DNA from: Sphingobacterium tabacisoli
GTDB taxonomy: Bacteria; Bacteroidota; Bacteroidia; Sphingobacteriales; Sphingobacteriaceae
Reading direction: 5' to 3'
Length of the DNA: 64,000 nt
Assembly (NCBI RefSeq): GCF_017908035.1
Contig: NZ_JAEQMU010000001.1
Coordinates: forward strand, 2,108,001 to 2,172,000
Shown here: in pieces, positions 9,699 to 18,097 of the stretch
How positions within the stretch are numbered: the stretch's first letter is position 1
Layout of the letters: every line of letters begins with the position of its first letter
Made by a program: the position numbers and the translations under genes
Notes under the pieces: generated by a model
The model's input: only the letters and a program-made list of their open reading frames with translations
What the model was told of the DNA's origin: nothing
Database searches by the model: none

Positions 9699-9813
9699 TT
9701 TTAGTTTGTTTAGATTGAAATATAAATTATTTATCTTTTAATATTCATATTAAATTAATATCCATATTCAATTCCCACCTATGTCTACAGACTACTATAC
9801 TACCATGGATATG

Positions 9814-10548
9814 CTATATATTTGCCCATCCCGAGGTCAATACATCTACAAGATGCATCGTTTTAATCGGAATATGGTGTTTGTCAATATACGCCTGAAG
9901 CTGTAATAAACAAGATGCATCTGTTGAAATAATATAATCTGCATTCACAGCCTGTGCATTTTGAACCTTTTGCTCGGCCATCGCTGCCGAAATACCTTCA
10001 AACTTAACCGCAAAAGTACCGCCGAAACCACAACAGGTCTCCTGGCCTTTCATTTCCACCAATTCTAATCCACCGACCTGCGCTAATAATTTTCTAGGTT
10101 CTTCTTTTATCCCACAGTCCCTTAGTGCCGAACACGAATCATGATACACTGCGGTTCCAACTAATTCAGCACCAAAATAGTCCCTTTTAATTACATTAAC
10201 TAAAAAATCAGAAATTTCGTATACATGACGTTGGATATTTCTGCACCGATTATGCTCAATAGAATTGGTAAATAGATCATTATAGCCTTTTTTAAGCATC
10301 CCAACACAGGATGCTGATGGTGCTACAATATAGTTTTCCTCCGTAAATTTCTTCAGGAAATTAGCGCCAACATCCTTAGCTTCATCCCAAAACCCTGCAT
10401 TATAAGCAGGCTGCCCACAACAGGTCTGTTCACTGTTATATATAACCTCACAACCGACCCGTTCTAATAATTGTATAGTATTAAATGCAGTATCAGGATA
10501 TAACTGATCTATAAAACAAGGAACAAACAACTCAACTTTCTTATCCAT
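9814..10548 (-). CDS. lutA: LutA-like (Fe-S)-binding CCG-domain protein
   Basis: A protein of 244 residues with two cysteine-rich CCG repeats: E-Q-T-C-C-G-Q-P near residue 40 and Q-E-T-C-C-G-F-G-G near 168. These domains bind iron-sulfur or related cofactors in heterodisulfide reductase and glycolate or lactate oxidase subunits. Its size and two-CCG layout match LutA/YkgE, the small subunit of the LutABC L-lactate oxidation complex. No LutB or LutC lies next to it. Its start overlaps the end of the upstream MFS gene by eight bases, so the two are translationally coupled. A role in lactate or glycolate oxidation is inferred from the family only. Confidence 0.83.
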   Translation of the reverse strand: MDKKVELFVPCFIDQLYPDTAFNTIQLLERVGCEVIYNSEQTCCGQPAYNAGFWDEAKDVGANFLKKFTEENYIVAPSASCVGMLKKGYNDLFTNSIEHNRCRNIQRHVYEISDFLVNVIKRDYFGAELVGTAVYHDSCSALRDCGIKEEPRKLLAQVGGLELVEMKGQETCCGFGGTFAVKFEGISAAMAEQKVQNAQAVNADYIISTDASCLLQLQAYIDKHHIPIKTMHLVDVLTSGWANI

Positions 10549-11863
10549 TAGAGACTTGTTTTAAATATGTATTATACCTCAAGGCCCTGATCAACAACAG
10601 GAAACCCAAAATAAAGAAAACCGATAGCGAAAGTGCAGAGTACCTAATATTATGAGTTATCTGCTCTATTAAACCAAAAAGGAATAGCCCCACTACAATG
10701 GCCAACTTCTCCGTAATGTCATAAAAACTAAAGAATGAAGTTGTATCCTCTAGATCCTGAGGCAATAGCTTCGAATAAGTAGACCGCGATAACGATTGTA
10801 TACCTCCCATCAACAATCCCACCATAAATGCTAATCCATAAAATTGGATTTCGCTACTTAGATAGTAAGCCGACACACAAATTCCTACCCACAATAAAGT
10901 AACCATCATCAGCACCTTAATATTACCATAATGCTTTGCAAGATAAGACATCAGATAGGCTCCAATAATTGCCACCAATTGAATTAAAATAATAGTGACA
11001 ATAAGCGACTCTTGCTCTAGATCAAGCTCTTTTTGACCAAACATCGTAGCCACCACCATTATGGTCTGTACACCCACGGAATTAAAGAAATAAGCTGGCA
11101 AGAACCGCTTAACAGCTTTATTCAGGCTGATTTGTTGCCAAACACTTCGAAACTCAGTATACACTCTTTCAAAAAGTCCCTTTCCTGAAGCATGCTCTGA
11201 TGGCTGATTGTTGGGCAATACACGAAAGGGAATCATAGAGAAACCCAACCACCATATTCCAACCAACAAGAAAGAGAGACGAGCAGGAAATGATCTGTCC
11301 ACAATTCCAAACCAATCGGGCTTCAGGACAAACACAAAACAAATGACCTGAATAGTCACACAACCTACATAACCATAAGCAAACCCTTTCGCACTCACCG
11401 CATCCTGCCGGTCTGGGCTCGCAATAATCGGCAAGTAAGAATTATTAATGGCAACACCACCTATATATCCCATGGCTGCCAGTGTAAAACACACTATTCC
11501 AAGTTCAAGGGTATCGAGCTTAAAAAAGAACAAGCCCATACAAGCCAAAGCACCAATATAGGTAAAGGTCTTCATAACCTGCATTTTCCGTCCATTAGCA
11601 TCCGCATAAGCAGAAAGAAAAGGTAATGCTAATACCATAATCAGATAAGCTAGAGCTAGAGCATAATTAGATAGCACGGTGTTTATAACCTCTATTCCGA
11701 AGAAATCAACCCAATCATCACCGCCGGACTTTGAACTTGTAATCGCAATATAATAAATAGGAAAGATGGTGGAGGTAATGACAAGGTTATAAGCGGAGTT
11801 CGCCCAATCAAACATAGCCCAGGAACGGATTATTCTCTTGTCATTCTTTCTAAAATCTTGCAT
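10541..11863 (-). CDS. MFS transporter, UMF1 (Atg22-like) family
   Basis: An inner-membrane protein of 440 residues with about twelve hydrophobic helices. The N-terminal W-A-M-F-D-W-A-N-S-A-Y-N block is characteristic of UMF1/Atg22-type facilitators, and G-G-I-Q-S-L-S-R-S-T-Y-S-K-L marks the second half. The substrates of bacterial members are largely unknown. It overlaps the LutA-like gene by eight bases, so import or export of an organic acid used by that enzyme is a reasonable guess and nothing more. It follows the PBP4 gene by about 40 bases and may be in the same transcript. Confidence 0.85.
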   Translation of the reverse strand: MQDFRKNDKRIIRSWAMFDWANSAYNLVITSTIFPIYYIAITSSKSGGDDWVDFFGIEVINTVLSNYALALAYLIMVLALPFLSAYADANGRKMQVMKTFTYIGALACMGLFFFKLDTLELGIVCFTLAAMGYIGGVAINNSYLPIIASPDRQDAVSAKGFAYGYVGCVTIQVICFVFVLKPDWFGIVDRSFPARLSFLLVGIWWLGFSMIPFRVLPNNQPSEHASGKGLFERVYTEFRSVWQQISLNKAVKRFLPAYFFNSVGVQTIMVVATMFGQKELDLEQESLIVTIILIQLVAIIGAYLMSYLAKHYGNIKVLMMVTLLWVGICVSAYYLSSEIQFYGLAFMVGLLMGGIQSLSRSTYSKLLPQDLEDTTSFFSFYDITEKLAIVVGLFLFGLIEQITHNIRYSALSLSVFFILGFLLLIRALRYNTYLKQVSNG

Positions 11864-11905
11864 ATTAAAAATTGAATAGCGAATATACCAATTGTTAAGA
11901 CATAA

Positions 11906-13216
11906 TTAATAATTCTGTCGAATAAACGTCATAATCCGTACCATCTCCTTTCGAATAGTAGACGTACTGCTCATAAAATTATTATTTAAAAAAGAAAATG
12001 CGTAACGCCTTCCTGTTCGGGTCACAAGATAACCAGACTGACAGTGAACCGCATGTATTGTACCTGTTTTGGCCCAAACAAAAGGCACTCCCTGATCCAA
12101 CGCATAAGCATTTTTAAGTGTACCATCCACTCCCCCAGCTGGAAAATACAAGTAGCGTTGATTCTCATCGGGAATTAATTTCTTTATCTCCAACAACACC
12201 TGAATCAGACTCCGTGGAGACACTCTATTATAAGTGGATAGCCCGCTGCCATCGCGCAGTTCGATTGTATCCAAGAATCCACCATAATAGGCCTTATGGA
12301 TTTCAGACCGCAAGGAATCCGTATAGAATCCCTGATAATGAATATCCGAAGATATCATTGTAAGGTGTTCGGCCAGAAAATTATCACTCGGCAACATCAT
12401 TTCCCGTAAAACATGATTGCGGGGCACCGAATATAATGTCCTGATATCGATTGGCTTTTTATAATCGATCAGGGATCCCACCTCTCTGTGTAATGTATCC
12501 TGTAACAACTTTACAAGTAAGCTATCCGACCAGATAAAAGGTCTACTCGTACGATAGCCTGATGGCACATTCACAGAAGTCATCTCAAATCGATTCGAAT
12601 TCAAGTCCCTTTTGACCGAAAAATATTTACTTGACCTTTCACTGATAGCAATCTCACGGTCAAAATAACTTGGCTCCGCTATTATCCCTTTTCCACTTGC
12701 TTTAAAACGCACCAGATTACCGTAAATTGGAAAACTGCTTATTTCAGGTTGATAGTCATACGCATAATCTTCGATAGCCCATCCCTCTCTATACGCAGGC
12801 TCAGAAGAGAACTGAGGAACATAGAAGAGTTTTTTAGAAGAAGACAAGAGAAAATCATAGACTCTCCCATTATCTAATTTTGGATGTAAGAATGTTGGAT
12901 CTCCAGTCCCCCAAAAAATTAGAGAGTCTCCACGTTCAACATATTGAATACCAGGAATAGAGTCCCCAATTATTTTTAATGATGCGAACAAAGTAAACAC
13001 TTTCGTATTAGAGGCTGGAATAAAATGCTGATCTTCCTGCTTTCCAAAAACGAACTTACTACTGTCCAAATCATAGAGACTAAAACCAAAGTGATGCCTA
13101 GGTAGTATGGAAGATTTTGAAAATTGTTCCTCCAGTGCAGAAAAATCCTGTGCTCCAACCCACCTTATAGAAAACAAAAAAATTAGCGTTAGGCAATAAG
13201 GGAAATATCTTTTCAT
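11906..13216 (-). CDS. dacB: D-alanyl-D-alanine carboxypeptidase/endopeptidase, PBP4 (S13) family
   Basis: A periplasmic penicillin-binding protein that trims or cleaves peptidoglycan peptides. The start is placed at the internal ATG at 13216, because it begins a proper signal peptide (M-K-R-Y-F-P-Y-C-L-T, cleaved at V-G-A-Q), whereas the longer frame adds an unlikely second hydrophobic leader. The active-site triad is visible: S-N-T-K (about 69-72), S-D-N (in L-P-S-D-N-F-L-A-E), and K-T-G in W-A-K-T-G-T. The large insertion between the first two motifs is typical of PBP4. Length is 436 residues. Confidence 0.9.
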   Translation of the reverse strand: MKRYFPYCLTLIFLFSIRWVGAQDFSALEEQFSKSSILPRHHFGFSLYDLDSSKFVFGKQEDQHFIPASNTKVFTLFASLKIIGDSIPGIQYVERGDSLIFWGTGDPTFLHPKLDNGRVYDFLLSSSKKLFYVPQFSSEPAYREGWAIEDYAYDYQPEISSFPIYGNLVRFKASGKGIIAEPSYFDREIAISERSSKYFSVKRDLNSNRFEMTSVNVPSGYRTSRPFIWSDSLLVKLLQDTLHREVGSLIDYKKPIDIRTLYSVPRNHVLREMMLPSDNFLAEHLTMISSDIHYQGFYTDSLRSEIHKAYYGGFLDTIELRDGSGLSTYNRVSPRSLIQVLLEIKKLIPDENQRYLYFPAGGVDGTLKNAYALDQGVPFVWAKTGTIHAVHCQSGYLVTRTGRRYAFSFLNNNFMSSTSTIRKEMVRIMTFIRQNY

Positions 13217-13297
13217 TTTAGAAAGATATAAAAAACAGTTCTCTATTAAAAGGAAATTGACAAAAAACAATATTATAACCTCCAGAAACAGCATAAA

Positions 13298-13343
13298 TAT
13301 AAAAACCGCTAAACATTCCCTGTTTGGAATAATTTAGCGGTTT
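13298..13343 (-). terminator. terminator after the symporter gene
   Basis: A composite hairpin: an outer 11-bp stem (AAACCGCTAAA / TTTAGCGGTTT) and an inner 5-bp stem (ATTCC / GGAAT), followed on the minus strand by a T-rich run. It lies 23 bases past the symporter stop. Confidence 0.8.
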
Positions 13344-13365
13344 CGCAAAGATCTATAGCGTATTT

Positions 13366-14811
13366 CTACTTTTCCACTTCTAGAAAATTTGGATTTTCTG
13401 CGGCAGATTCATCAAACTCACCTTCCCATTTAGCCACGACAACCGTAGCCAAACAGTTTCCAATTACATTGACCGAAGTACGTGCCATATCCATCAGCTC
13501 GTCTATACCAAGAATAGCAGCAATAACAAACGTAGGTAAACCAAATTGATCGGCTGTAGCTATCAATACAATCAATGATGCCCGAGGAACCGCTGCTACA
13601 CCTTTTGATGTTATCATCAATGTAAAAGCAATCAACAGTTGCTGTCCTATACTTAACTCTATACCAGCAGCCTGGGCAACAAATATCGAAGCCAAGGACA
13701 AGTAAAGCGATGTGCCATCCAAATTAAAACTATATCCCGTAGGGATAACAAAAGATACGATTTTACGTGGAACACCAAATTTTTCCATGTTTTCCATTGC
13801 TTTTGGCAAAGCGGCGTCAGAACTTGTTGTTGCAAATGCGATAGACACAGGCTCTTTGATCGCATTTATAAATTGCTTTACAGGTACCTTCAGGTATAAT
13901 GCAACAGGAAATAGCACGAGCAACAAGAACGCGATCAAAGCAATATAAAGGCTCATCAACAACATAAAGAGATTCTTTAGGATATCGACCCCTAAATGAC
14001 CCACCGTGTACGCCATAGCAGCTCCAACACCAATTGGCGCAAAGAGCATTACAAGGTTTGTGAATTTAAACATAGCCTCTGAGAGACTCTCCGTAAAATC
14101 CACCAAGGGCTTTCGTTTCTTTTCATTGACCATAGCCAACCCTATCCCAAACAAAACACCGAAGATAACAATCTGTAAAACTTTATTTTCATACACCGAC
14201 TTTACAATATTCTCCGGAAAAGTATCTCGAATGAAAGCGTTGAACTTATAAACTCCATGCACTTCCTTTGCAATATGATCTAACACCTTCTGGTCAGCTA
14301 CACTTACAGCAGAGGTTGTAGGCAACTCCTCATGTGGCATATGCTCTATATCCACGCCTACTCCTGCCTTTGTAATATTGATAACGGCCAAACCGATAAA
14401 GATTGCACAGGTTGTAGCGCAGAAAAAGTATAACATGGATTTCCATGCCATACGCCCAACAGACTTCAGGTCGGAATGCCCAGCAATACCAAAGACCAAC
14501 GTTGCAAATAAAATAGGTCCTACAATCGTCTTTACCAATTTAATAAACCCTTGACTCAATGGGTGCATCGCAATGGCCAGATCAGGAAAATCTAATCCGA
14601 CAAAAACACCTAATACGAGACAGGTCATTATCCAGGTTGTCAGGTTTTTTCTAACCAAGGCATTTAAGACCAACACCGCAGCTGTCAACCAACGCACCCC
14701 CTTCATCACGGAAGGCGAAACACCAAACAAGTCAAACTCGTAGAAAAGGGTTATAATTATTGCAATAGTAATTGTAACGAGCGTCACAAAACCTACTTTC
14801 TTTTTCGACAT
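13366..14811 (-). CDS. dicarboxylate/amino acid:cation symporter (DAACS family)
   Basis: An inner-membrane Na+ or H+ symporter of 481 residues for C4-dicarboxylates or acidic amino acids (GltP/DctA type). Landmarks are F-A-T-T-S-S-D-A-A-L-P (serine-rich hairpin), F-N-L-D-G-T-S-L-Y-L (NxDGT cation-binding motif) and D-E-L-M-D-M-A-R-T-S-V-N-V-I-G-N, which carries the substrate-binding aspartate, arginine and asparagine. It has its own perfect promoter and terminator, so it is a single-gene unit. Glutamate/aspartate versus dicarboxylate specificity is not decided. Confidence 0.92.
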   Translation of the reverse strand: MSKKKVGFVTLVTITIAIIITLFYEFDLFGVSPSVMKGVRWLTAAVLVLNALVRKNLTTWIMTCLVLGVFVGLDFPDLAIAMHPLSQGFIKLVKTIVGPILFATLVFGIAGHSDLKSVGRMAWKSMLYFFCATTCAIFIGLAVINITKAGVGVDIEHMPHEELPTTSAVSVADQKVLDHIAKEVHGVYKFNAFIRDTFPENIVKSVYENKVLQIVIFGVLFGIGLAMVNEKKRKPLVDFTESLSEAMFKFTNLVMLFAPIGVGAAMAYTVGHLGVDILKNLFMLLMSLYIALIAFLLLVLFPVALYLKVPVKQFINAIKEPVSIAFATTSSDAALPKAMENMEKFGVPRKIVSFVIPTGYSFNLDGTSLYLSLASIFVAQAAGIELSIGQQLLIAFTLMITSKGVAAVPRASLIVLIATADQFGLPTFVIAAILGIDELMDMARTSVNVIGNCLATVVVAKWEGEFDESAAENPNFLEVEK

Positions 14812-14850
14812 CTACTATTTATTTTAAGATTACATAATTTATGATTACAG

Positions 14851-14881
14851 CAAAAATAAAAAAATAGGTAGGTTTCACAAA
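14851..14881 (-). promoter_or_regulatory. perfect Bacteroidota promoter for the symporter
   Basis: On the minus strand TTTG (14881-14878), 19 bases, then TATTTTTG (14858-14851) matches TTTG-N19-TAnnTTTG exactly. Transcription would begin near 14845, giving a leader of about 34 nt. Confidence 0.75.
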
Positions 14882-14902
14882 CTCTTTTAAATAGAAAGCA
14901 AA

Positions 14903-14931
14903 CAAAAAAGCACGACAATGTTGTCGTGCTT
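14903..14931 (-). terminator. terminator after the ferredoxin gene
   Basis: A perfect inverted repeat AAGCACGACAA / TTGTCGTGCTT with a very short loop, followed on the minus strand by TTTTTTGTTTG. It closes the single-gene ferredoxin transcript. Confidence 0.85.
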
Positions 14932-14958
14932 CTTATAAATCTATAATATTCTGTGCTT

Positions 14959-15309
14959 CTATTCGGCGTGCAACCACGCTTTCTTAGACAACAATTCTTC
15001 TTCTGACTCAACCACATCTTCATCCTCCACACAACAGTCCACCGGACATACAGCGGCACATTGAGGCTCATCATGAAAACCAACACATTCAGTACACTTA
15101 TCAGACACGATATAATACACCTCATCCGAAATAGCATCCTGTGATGCTCCTGCATCAATTGTCACCCCATCACCAAAGTCAATCACACCATCTAAAGCCG
15201 TACCGTCAGCAAATTTCCAAGGCACACCTGCATCATATATCGCATTATTGGGGCATTCCGGTTCGCATGCGCCGCAATTAATACATTCATCTGTAATTTT
15301 TATCGCCAT
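14959..15309 (-). CDS. 2[4Fe-4S] dicluster ferredoxin
   Basis: A small acidic electron carrier of 116 residues. The first cluster motif is C9-x2-C12-x2-C15-x3-C19-P. The second has an insertion between its second and third cysteines (C-T-E-C, eight residues, then C-A-A-V-C-P), as in Allochromatium-type ferredoxins. A loop of about 40 residues rich in D and G separates the two halves, longer than in classic clostridial ferredoxins, and the tail is acidic. It is divergent from the acyl-CoA reductase gene, sharing a 165-bp promoter region. The redox partner is unknown. Confidence 0.92.
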   Translation of the reverse strand: MAIKITDECINCGACEPECPNNAIYDAGVPWKFADGTALDGVIDFGDGVTIDAGASQDAISDEVYYIVSDKCTECVGFHDEPQCAAVCPVDCCVEDEDVVESEEELLSKKAWLHAE

Positions 15310-15351
15310 TTATAACCTCACAATTATAATAAATAAACTAATTTTGTACGT

Positions 15352-15385
15352 CAAAGGTAAATATTGGATTTATAACTAGCACAAA
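15352..15385 (-). promoter_or_regulatory. candidate ferredoxin promoter
   Basis: The minus strand carries TACCTTTG (15359-15352), a match to TAnnTTTG, with a TTTG further upstream at 15385-15382, giving a 22-bp spacing where 19 is ideal. The expected leader would be about 37 nt. Confidence 0.4.
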
Positions 15386-15474
15386 AAAAGTATATAACTT
15401 TAGTCGTTTATCCAATTATTTGACATTACAAAGATAAATCAAAAATTTATCAGAACGATTCTAAATAATATATT

Positions 15475-16488
15475 TTGACAAAGCAAGAACGGATAGCAGC
15501 CTTTGCTAAATTAGGAGAATGGTTGTCTAAACTAGATGAGGAGACAACACAATTAGTAGCGCGATTACACCACAAAAACCCCTGGTATACGATGGACAAT
15601 GTCCTTCGTCAGATGCACGCTCTGGGTAATAATCTTACCTTAGAAAAACTAAGTACCTGGATTGCTCAATATCCTGCTGAAGAAAGCAAAAAAACAGTAG
15701 GTCTAGTGCTAGCAGGCAATCTACCACTTGTTGGCTTTCATGATATATTGTCTTCTGCGATTATGGGCTTCAGCGTAAAAATCAAAGCCTCATCCGATGA
15801 CGCAGGTTTAACCCAACTTGTGATCAACCACTTGATTCAAATTGAACCTTTATTTGCCGAAAAAATAACCCTAGTAGATAAACTAGCAGATTTCGATCTC
15901 ATTATCGCTACAGGATCCAACAACTCAGCTCGTTATTTTGAATACTATTTCGGCCAAAAGCCCCATATCATTCGAAAAAACCGAAATTCTGTTGCAGTAC
16001 TAACAGGCGATGAAAGCACCGAAGAACTTGTGGGGCTTGGTAATGATATTTTTAATTACTTTGGTTTAGGCTGTCGATCAGTATCCAAACTATATTTTCC
16101 GAAAGACTACCCTATTGCGACTTTCTTCGAGGCTATAGAACAATTTAGTCCGATAAGAGACCATTTCAAATACAACAACAATTACGACTATAATAAATCA
16201 ATTTATCTAATCAACAAAGACAAGCATTATGACAATGGTTTTCTATTGCTGAAAGAAGACTCCAATCTATCTTCACCGCTAGCAGTAGTGTTCTATGAAG
16301 AGTATGCTGATATTAAAGGATTGGAATCTATACTGAACAGCCACCAGGAAGATATTCAATGTGTTGTATCTCAACAAAGGTTACAGATTAAGTCTCCTAA
16401 TTTTGGTTTGGGTGAGAGTCAACAACCTGCATTAGATGACTATGCAGATGGTGTAAACACGTTAGATTTCCTAGCTCAACACCAATAA
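15475..16488 (+). CDS. LuxC-like acyl-CoA reductase
   Basis: A protein of 337 residues matching the Bacteroidota acyl-CoA reductase group related to LuxC, an aldehyde-dehydrogenase-fold enzyme that reduces fatty acyl-CoA or acyl-ACP to aldehyde with NAD(P)H. Supporting blocks are V-G-L-V-L-A-G-N-L-P-L-V-G-F-H-D (early cofactor-site loop), I-A-T-G-S-N-N-S-A-R-Y, and the likely catalytic cysteine in F-G-L-G-C-R-S-V-S-K-L. No in-frame ATG precedes this block, and an in-frame stop lies at 15466, so TTG at 15475 is the best start. No lux genes are near. The physiological substrate is unknown. Confidence 0.8.
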   Translation: MTKQERIAAFAKLGEWLSKLDEETTQLVARLHHKNPWYTMDNVLRQMHALGNNLTLEKLSTWIAQYPAEESKKTVGLVLAGNLPLVGFHDILSSAIMGFSVKIKASSDDAGLTQLVINHLIQIEPLFAEKITLVDKLADFDLIIATGSNNSARYFEYYFGQKPHIIRKNRNSVAVLTGDESTEELVGLGNDIFNYFGLGCRSVSKLYFPKDYPIATFFEAIEQFSPIRDHFKYNNNYDYNKSIYLINKDKHYDNGFLLLKEDSNLSSPLAVVFYEEYADIKGLESILNSHQEDIQCVVSQQRLQIKSPNFGLGESQQPALDDYADGVNTLDFLAQHQ

Positions 16489-16511
16489 TTCTTTAATTTG
16501 AAAAAAAAAAT

Positions 16512-16519
16512 TAACTTTG
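16512..16519 (+). promoter_or_regulatory. TAnnTTTG box just before the 67-aa gene
   Basis: TAACTTTG lies four bases before the ATG at 16524. If used, transcription would begin at or just after the start codon, so this is either a leaderless promoter or a chance match. No -33 element is at the correct distance. Confidence 0.25.
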
Positions 16520-16523
16520 TTTT

Positions 16524-16727
16524 ATGTATGTAATAAAAGTAAAAGGTGTCGCTAAAATCCCAGACTATGTCCAATTGCGAGACGATTCGTTTACTTTACT
16601 AGCGTATTTCCGAGTAGATAGACCAGACAAATCTTTAGACAAGATTGGATTGGGTGAAAAAGCCGATCAGATCATGAAAATTGTCAATGAGCTACCCTTT
16701 GGTCAAATTAAGAAAATTGAACTTTGA
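16524..16727 (+). CDS. small conserved-looking protein (67 aa), unknown function
   Basis: A soluble 67-residue protein, M-Y-V-I-K-V-K-G-V-A-K-I-P-D-Y to P-F-G-Q-I-K-K-I-E-L, with no signal peptide or membrane segment. It is predicted coding because it sits between two same-strand genes with 35 bases before it and a one-base stop/start overlap (TGATG) after it. Its coupling to the FtsE-like ATPase suggests the two are made together. I do not recognise a domain. Confidence 0.7.
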   Translation: MYVIKVKGVAKIPDYVQLRDDSFTLLAYFRVDRPDKSLDKIGLGEKADQIMKIVNELPFGQIKKIEL

Positions 16728-17410
16728 TGATGGCACAAAATACTGTAATAAGACTAAGAAACGTAGATATATACCAACAAAAACATCTGGTTTTATCCAA
16801 TGTTAATCTAGAAATTGCACAAGGAGAATTTCTGTACCTAATTGGTCAGTCCGGAACTGGTAAAAGTAGTTTATTAAAAATCATTTATGGTGACCTCTAC
16901 ATTTCTAATGGAGAAGGATTAGTTGCCGGCTTTGACCTTAAGAAACTACGTGAATCCGAAGTTCCTTTTCTAAGACGTAAATTAGGAATCGTTTTTCAGG
17001 ACTTCCATTTATTGAATGACCGAACCATAGAAAAAAATCTAGAGTTTGCCTTAAAAGCAACAGGTTGGACAGACAAAGGTCTTATACAAAATAGAATGCT
17101 CGATGTATTGGAAAAAGTTGGACTTCGCTCTAAACTCAAAAAAATGCCTCATGAACTGTCCGGAGGGGAGCAGCAACGTGTAGTAATCGCACGCGCACTT
17201 CTCAATGATCCAGAAATTATCTTAGCAGATGAGCCTACAGGTAATCTAGACCCTGCCACTTCCGAAGAGATTGTCCTTTTATTACGTGATATTGCATCTT
17301 CTGGCACAGCCGTTCTAATGGCTACACATGATTACCAGATCATTCGTAATATGCCTGCACGCATTATTAAAACGGAAGATGGTGCTATGCATGACAATGT
17401 AAGCATTTAA
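16727..17410 (+). CDS. ftsE: FtsE-like ABC transporter ATP-binding protein
   Basis: A nucleotide-binding protein of 227 residues closely resembling FtsE, the ATPase that with FtsX controls septal peptidoglycan hydrolysis. Walker A reads G-Q-S-G-T-G-K-S-S, the Q-loop V-F-Q-D-F-H-L-L, the signature L-S-G-G-E-Q-Q-R-V and Walker B I-I-L-A-D-E-P-T-G-N-L-D, followed by the switch histidine in M-A-T-H-D. The ATG at 16727 (overlapping the previous TGA) is preferred to the TTG one codon earlier. No FtsX gene is adjacent, so it pairs with a permease elsewhere. It could instead be a LolD/MacB-type ATPase. Confidence 0.82.
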   Translation: MMAQNTVIRLRNVDIYQQKHLVLSNVNLEIAQGEFLYLIGQSGTGKSSLLKIIYGDLYISNGEGLVAGFDLKKLRESEVPFLRRKLGIVFQDFHLLNDRTIEKNLEFALKATGWTDKGLIQNRMLDVLEKVGLRSKLKKMPHELSGGEQQRVVIARALLNDPEIILADEPTGNLDPATSEEIVLLLRDIASSGTAVLMATHDYQIIRNMPARIIKTEDGAMHDNVSI

Positions 17411-17433
17411 AACAACTGACAAAACAAAGTATA

Positions 17434-17488
17434 ATCCGACACTTTGCATGTATTTACTACAAAATACTGACAAGGTGTCGGATATTTT
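17434..17488 (+). terminator. two-tier terminator between the FtsE-like gene and grpE
   Basis: An outer 13-bp stem (ATCCGACACTTTG at 17434-17446 with CAAGGTGTCGGAT at 17471-17483, one G-U pair) encloses a second 6-bp stem (GTATTT 17450-17455 / AAATAC 17462-17467). ATTTTTATA follows. It separates the upstream operon from grpE-dnaJ. Confidence 0.72.
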
Positions 17489-17552
17489 TATAATGGCAAA
17501 TTTTTTGAATACGCTACGGCAGCTATTGAAGCACATAAAAACTAGGTGGATG

Positions 17553-18083
17553 ATGAACGAACAAGAACATATTCAAGACGAAGAAAACTTAGCTCAGGAC
17601 AACAACACAGTCCAGAATGAGGCTGAAGAATTATCTATTGAAGAATCTCTAACAAATCAATTGGCAGAAGCGAACGATAAATACGCTCGTCTATTTGCTG
17701 AGTTTGATAATTATAAAAAGAGAACTTCTAAGGAACGCGTAGAACTAATACAAACTGCAGGTCAAGGCGTAATTTCAAAATTATTACCTGTCCTAGACGA
17801 CTTTGACAGAGCACTTGCCGCAATGGCCAATGCTCAAGATGTAGAAGGCATCAAACAGGGAATAGAACTCGTCAGCAATAAATTCAAAAAACTTCTTGAG
17901 AACGAAGGGCTTAAAGAGATGGAAACAAACGGACAACCGTTTGATGCTGATTTCCAAGAAGCAATCACCAGCATCCCCGCACCTTCTGAAGACCTTAAGA
18001 ATAAAGTAATAGACACTGTAGAAAAAGGCTACTTCTTAAATGATAAAGTAATCCGTTTTGCTAAAGTGGTCATAGGACAATAA
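17553..18083 (+). CDS. grpE: nucleotide exchange factor GrpE
   Basis: The cochaperone that releases ADP from DnaK. The acidic, disordered N-terminus (about 40 residues, rich in E, D, N and Q) is followed by the long helix with [15 protein letters not shown] and the C-terminal beta domain with the conserved V-I-D-T-V-E-K-G-Y and F-A-K-V-V-I-G-Q end. The longer upstream frame overlaps the terminator hairpin and lacks family similarity, so I start at ATG 17553 (176 residues), just after AGGTGG; ATG 17550 is equally possible. dnaJ follows 14 bases on. dnaK is not in the window. Confidence 0.93.
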   Translation: MNEQEHIQDEENLAQDNNTVQNEAEELSIEESLTNQLAEANDKYARLFAEFDNYKKRTSKERVELIQTAGQGVISKLLPVLDDFDRALAAMANAQDVEGIKQGIELVSNKFKKLLENEGLKEMETNGQPFDADFQEAITSIPAPSEDLKNKVIDTVEKGYFLNDKVIRFAKVVIGQ

Positions 18084-18097
18084 GAAATAGAAGAGGA

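Noticed and set aside
9699..9813. AT-rich inverted repeat between the Tat isomerase and lutA genes
   Set aside because: Short ATATTAA-type matches are expected in such AT-rich sequence; no stable stem or consensus promoter could be supported.
13217..13294. 26-residue extension of the PBP4 gene
   Set aside because: It would place a second hydrophobic leader before a complete signal peptide; the internal ATG is the better start.
14793..15158. Minus-strand open frame of 121 codons overlapping the ferredoxin gene
   Set aside because: It is a shifted frame of the ferredoxin gene with an artefactual cysteine- and arginine-rich composition and covers the terminator and the symporter promoter.
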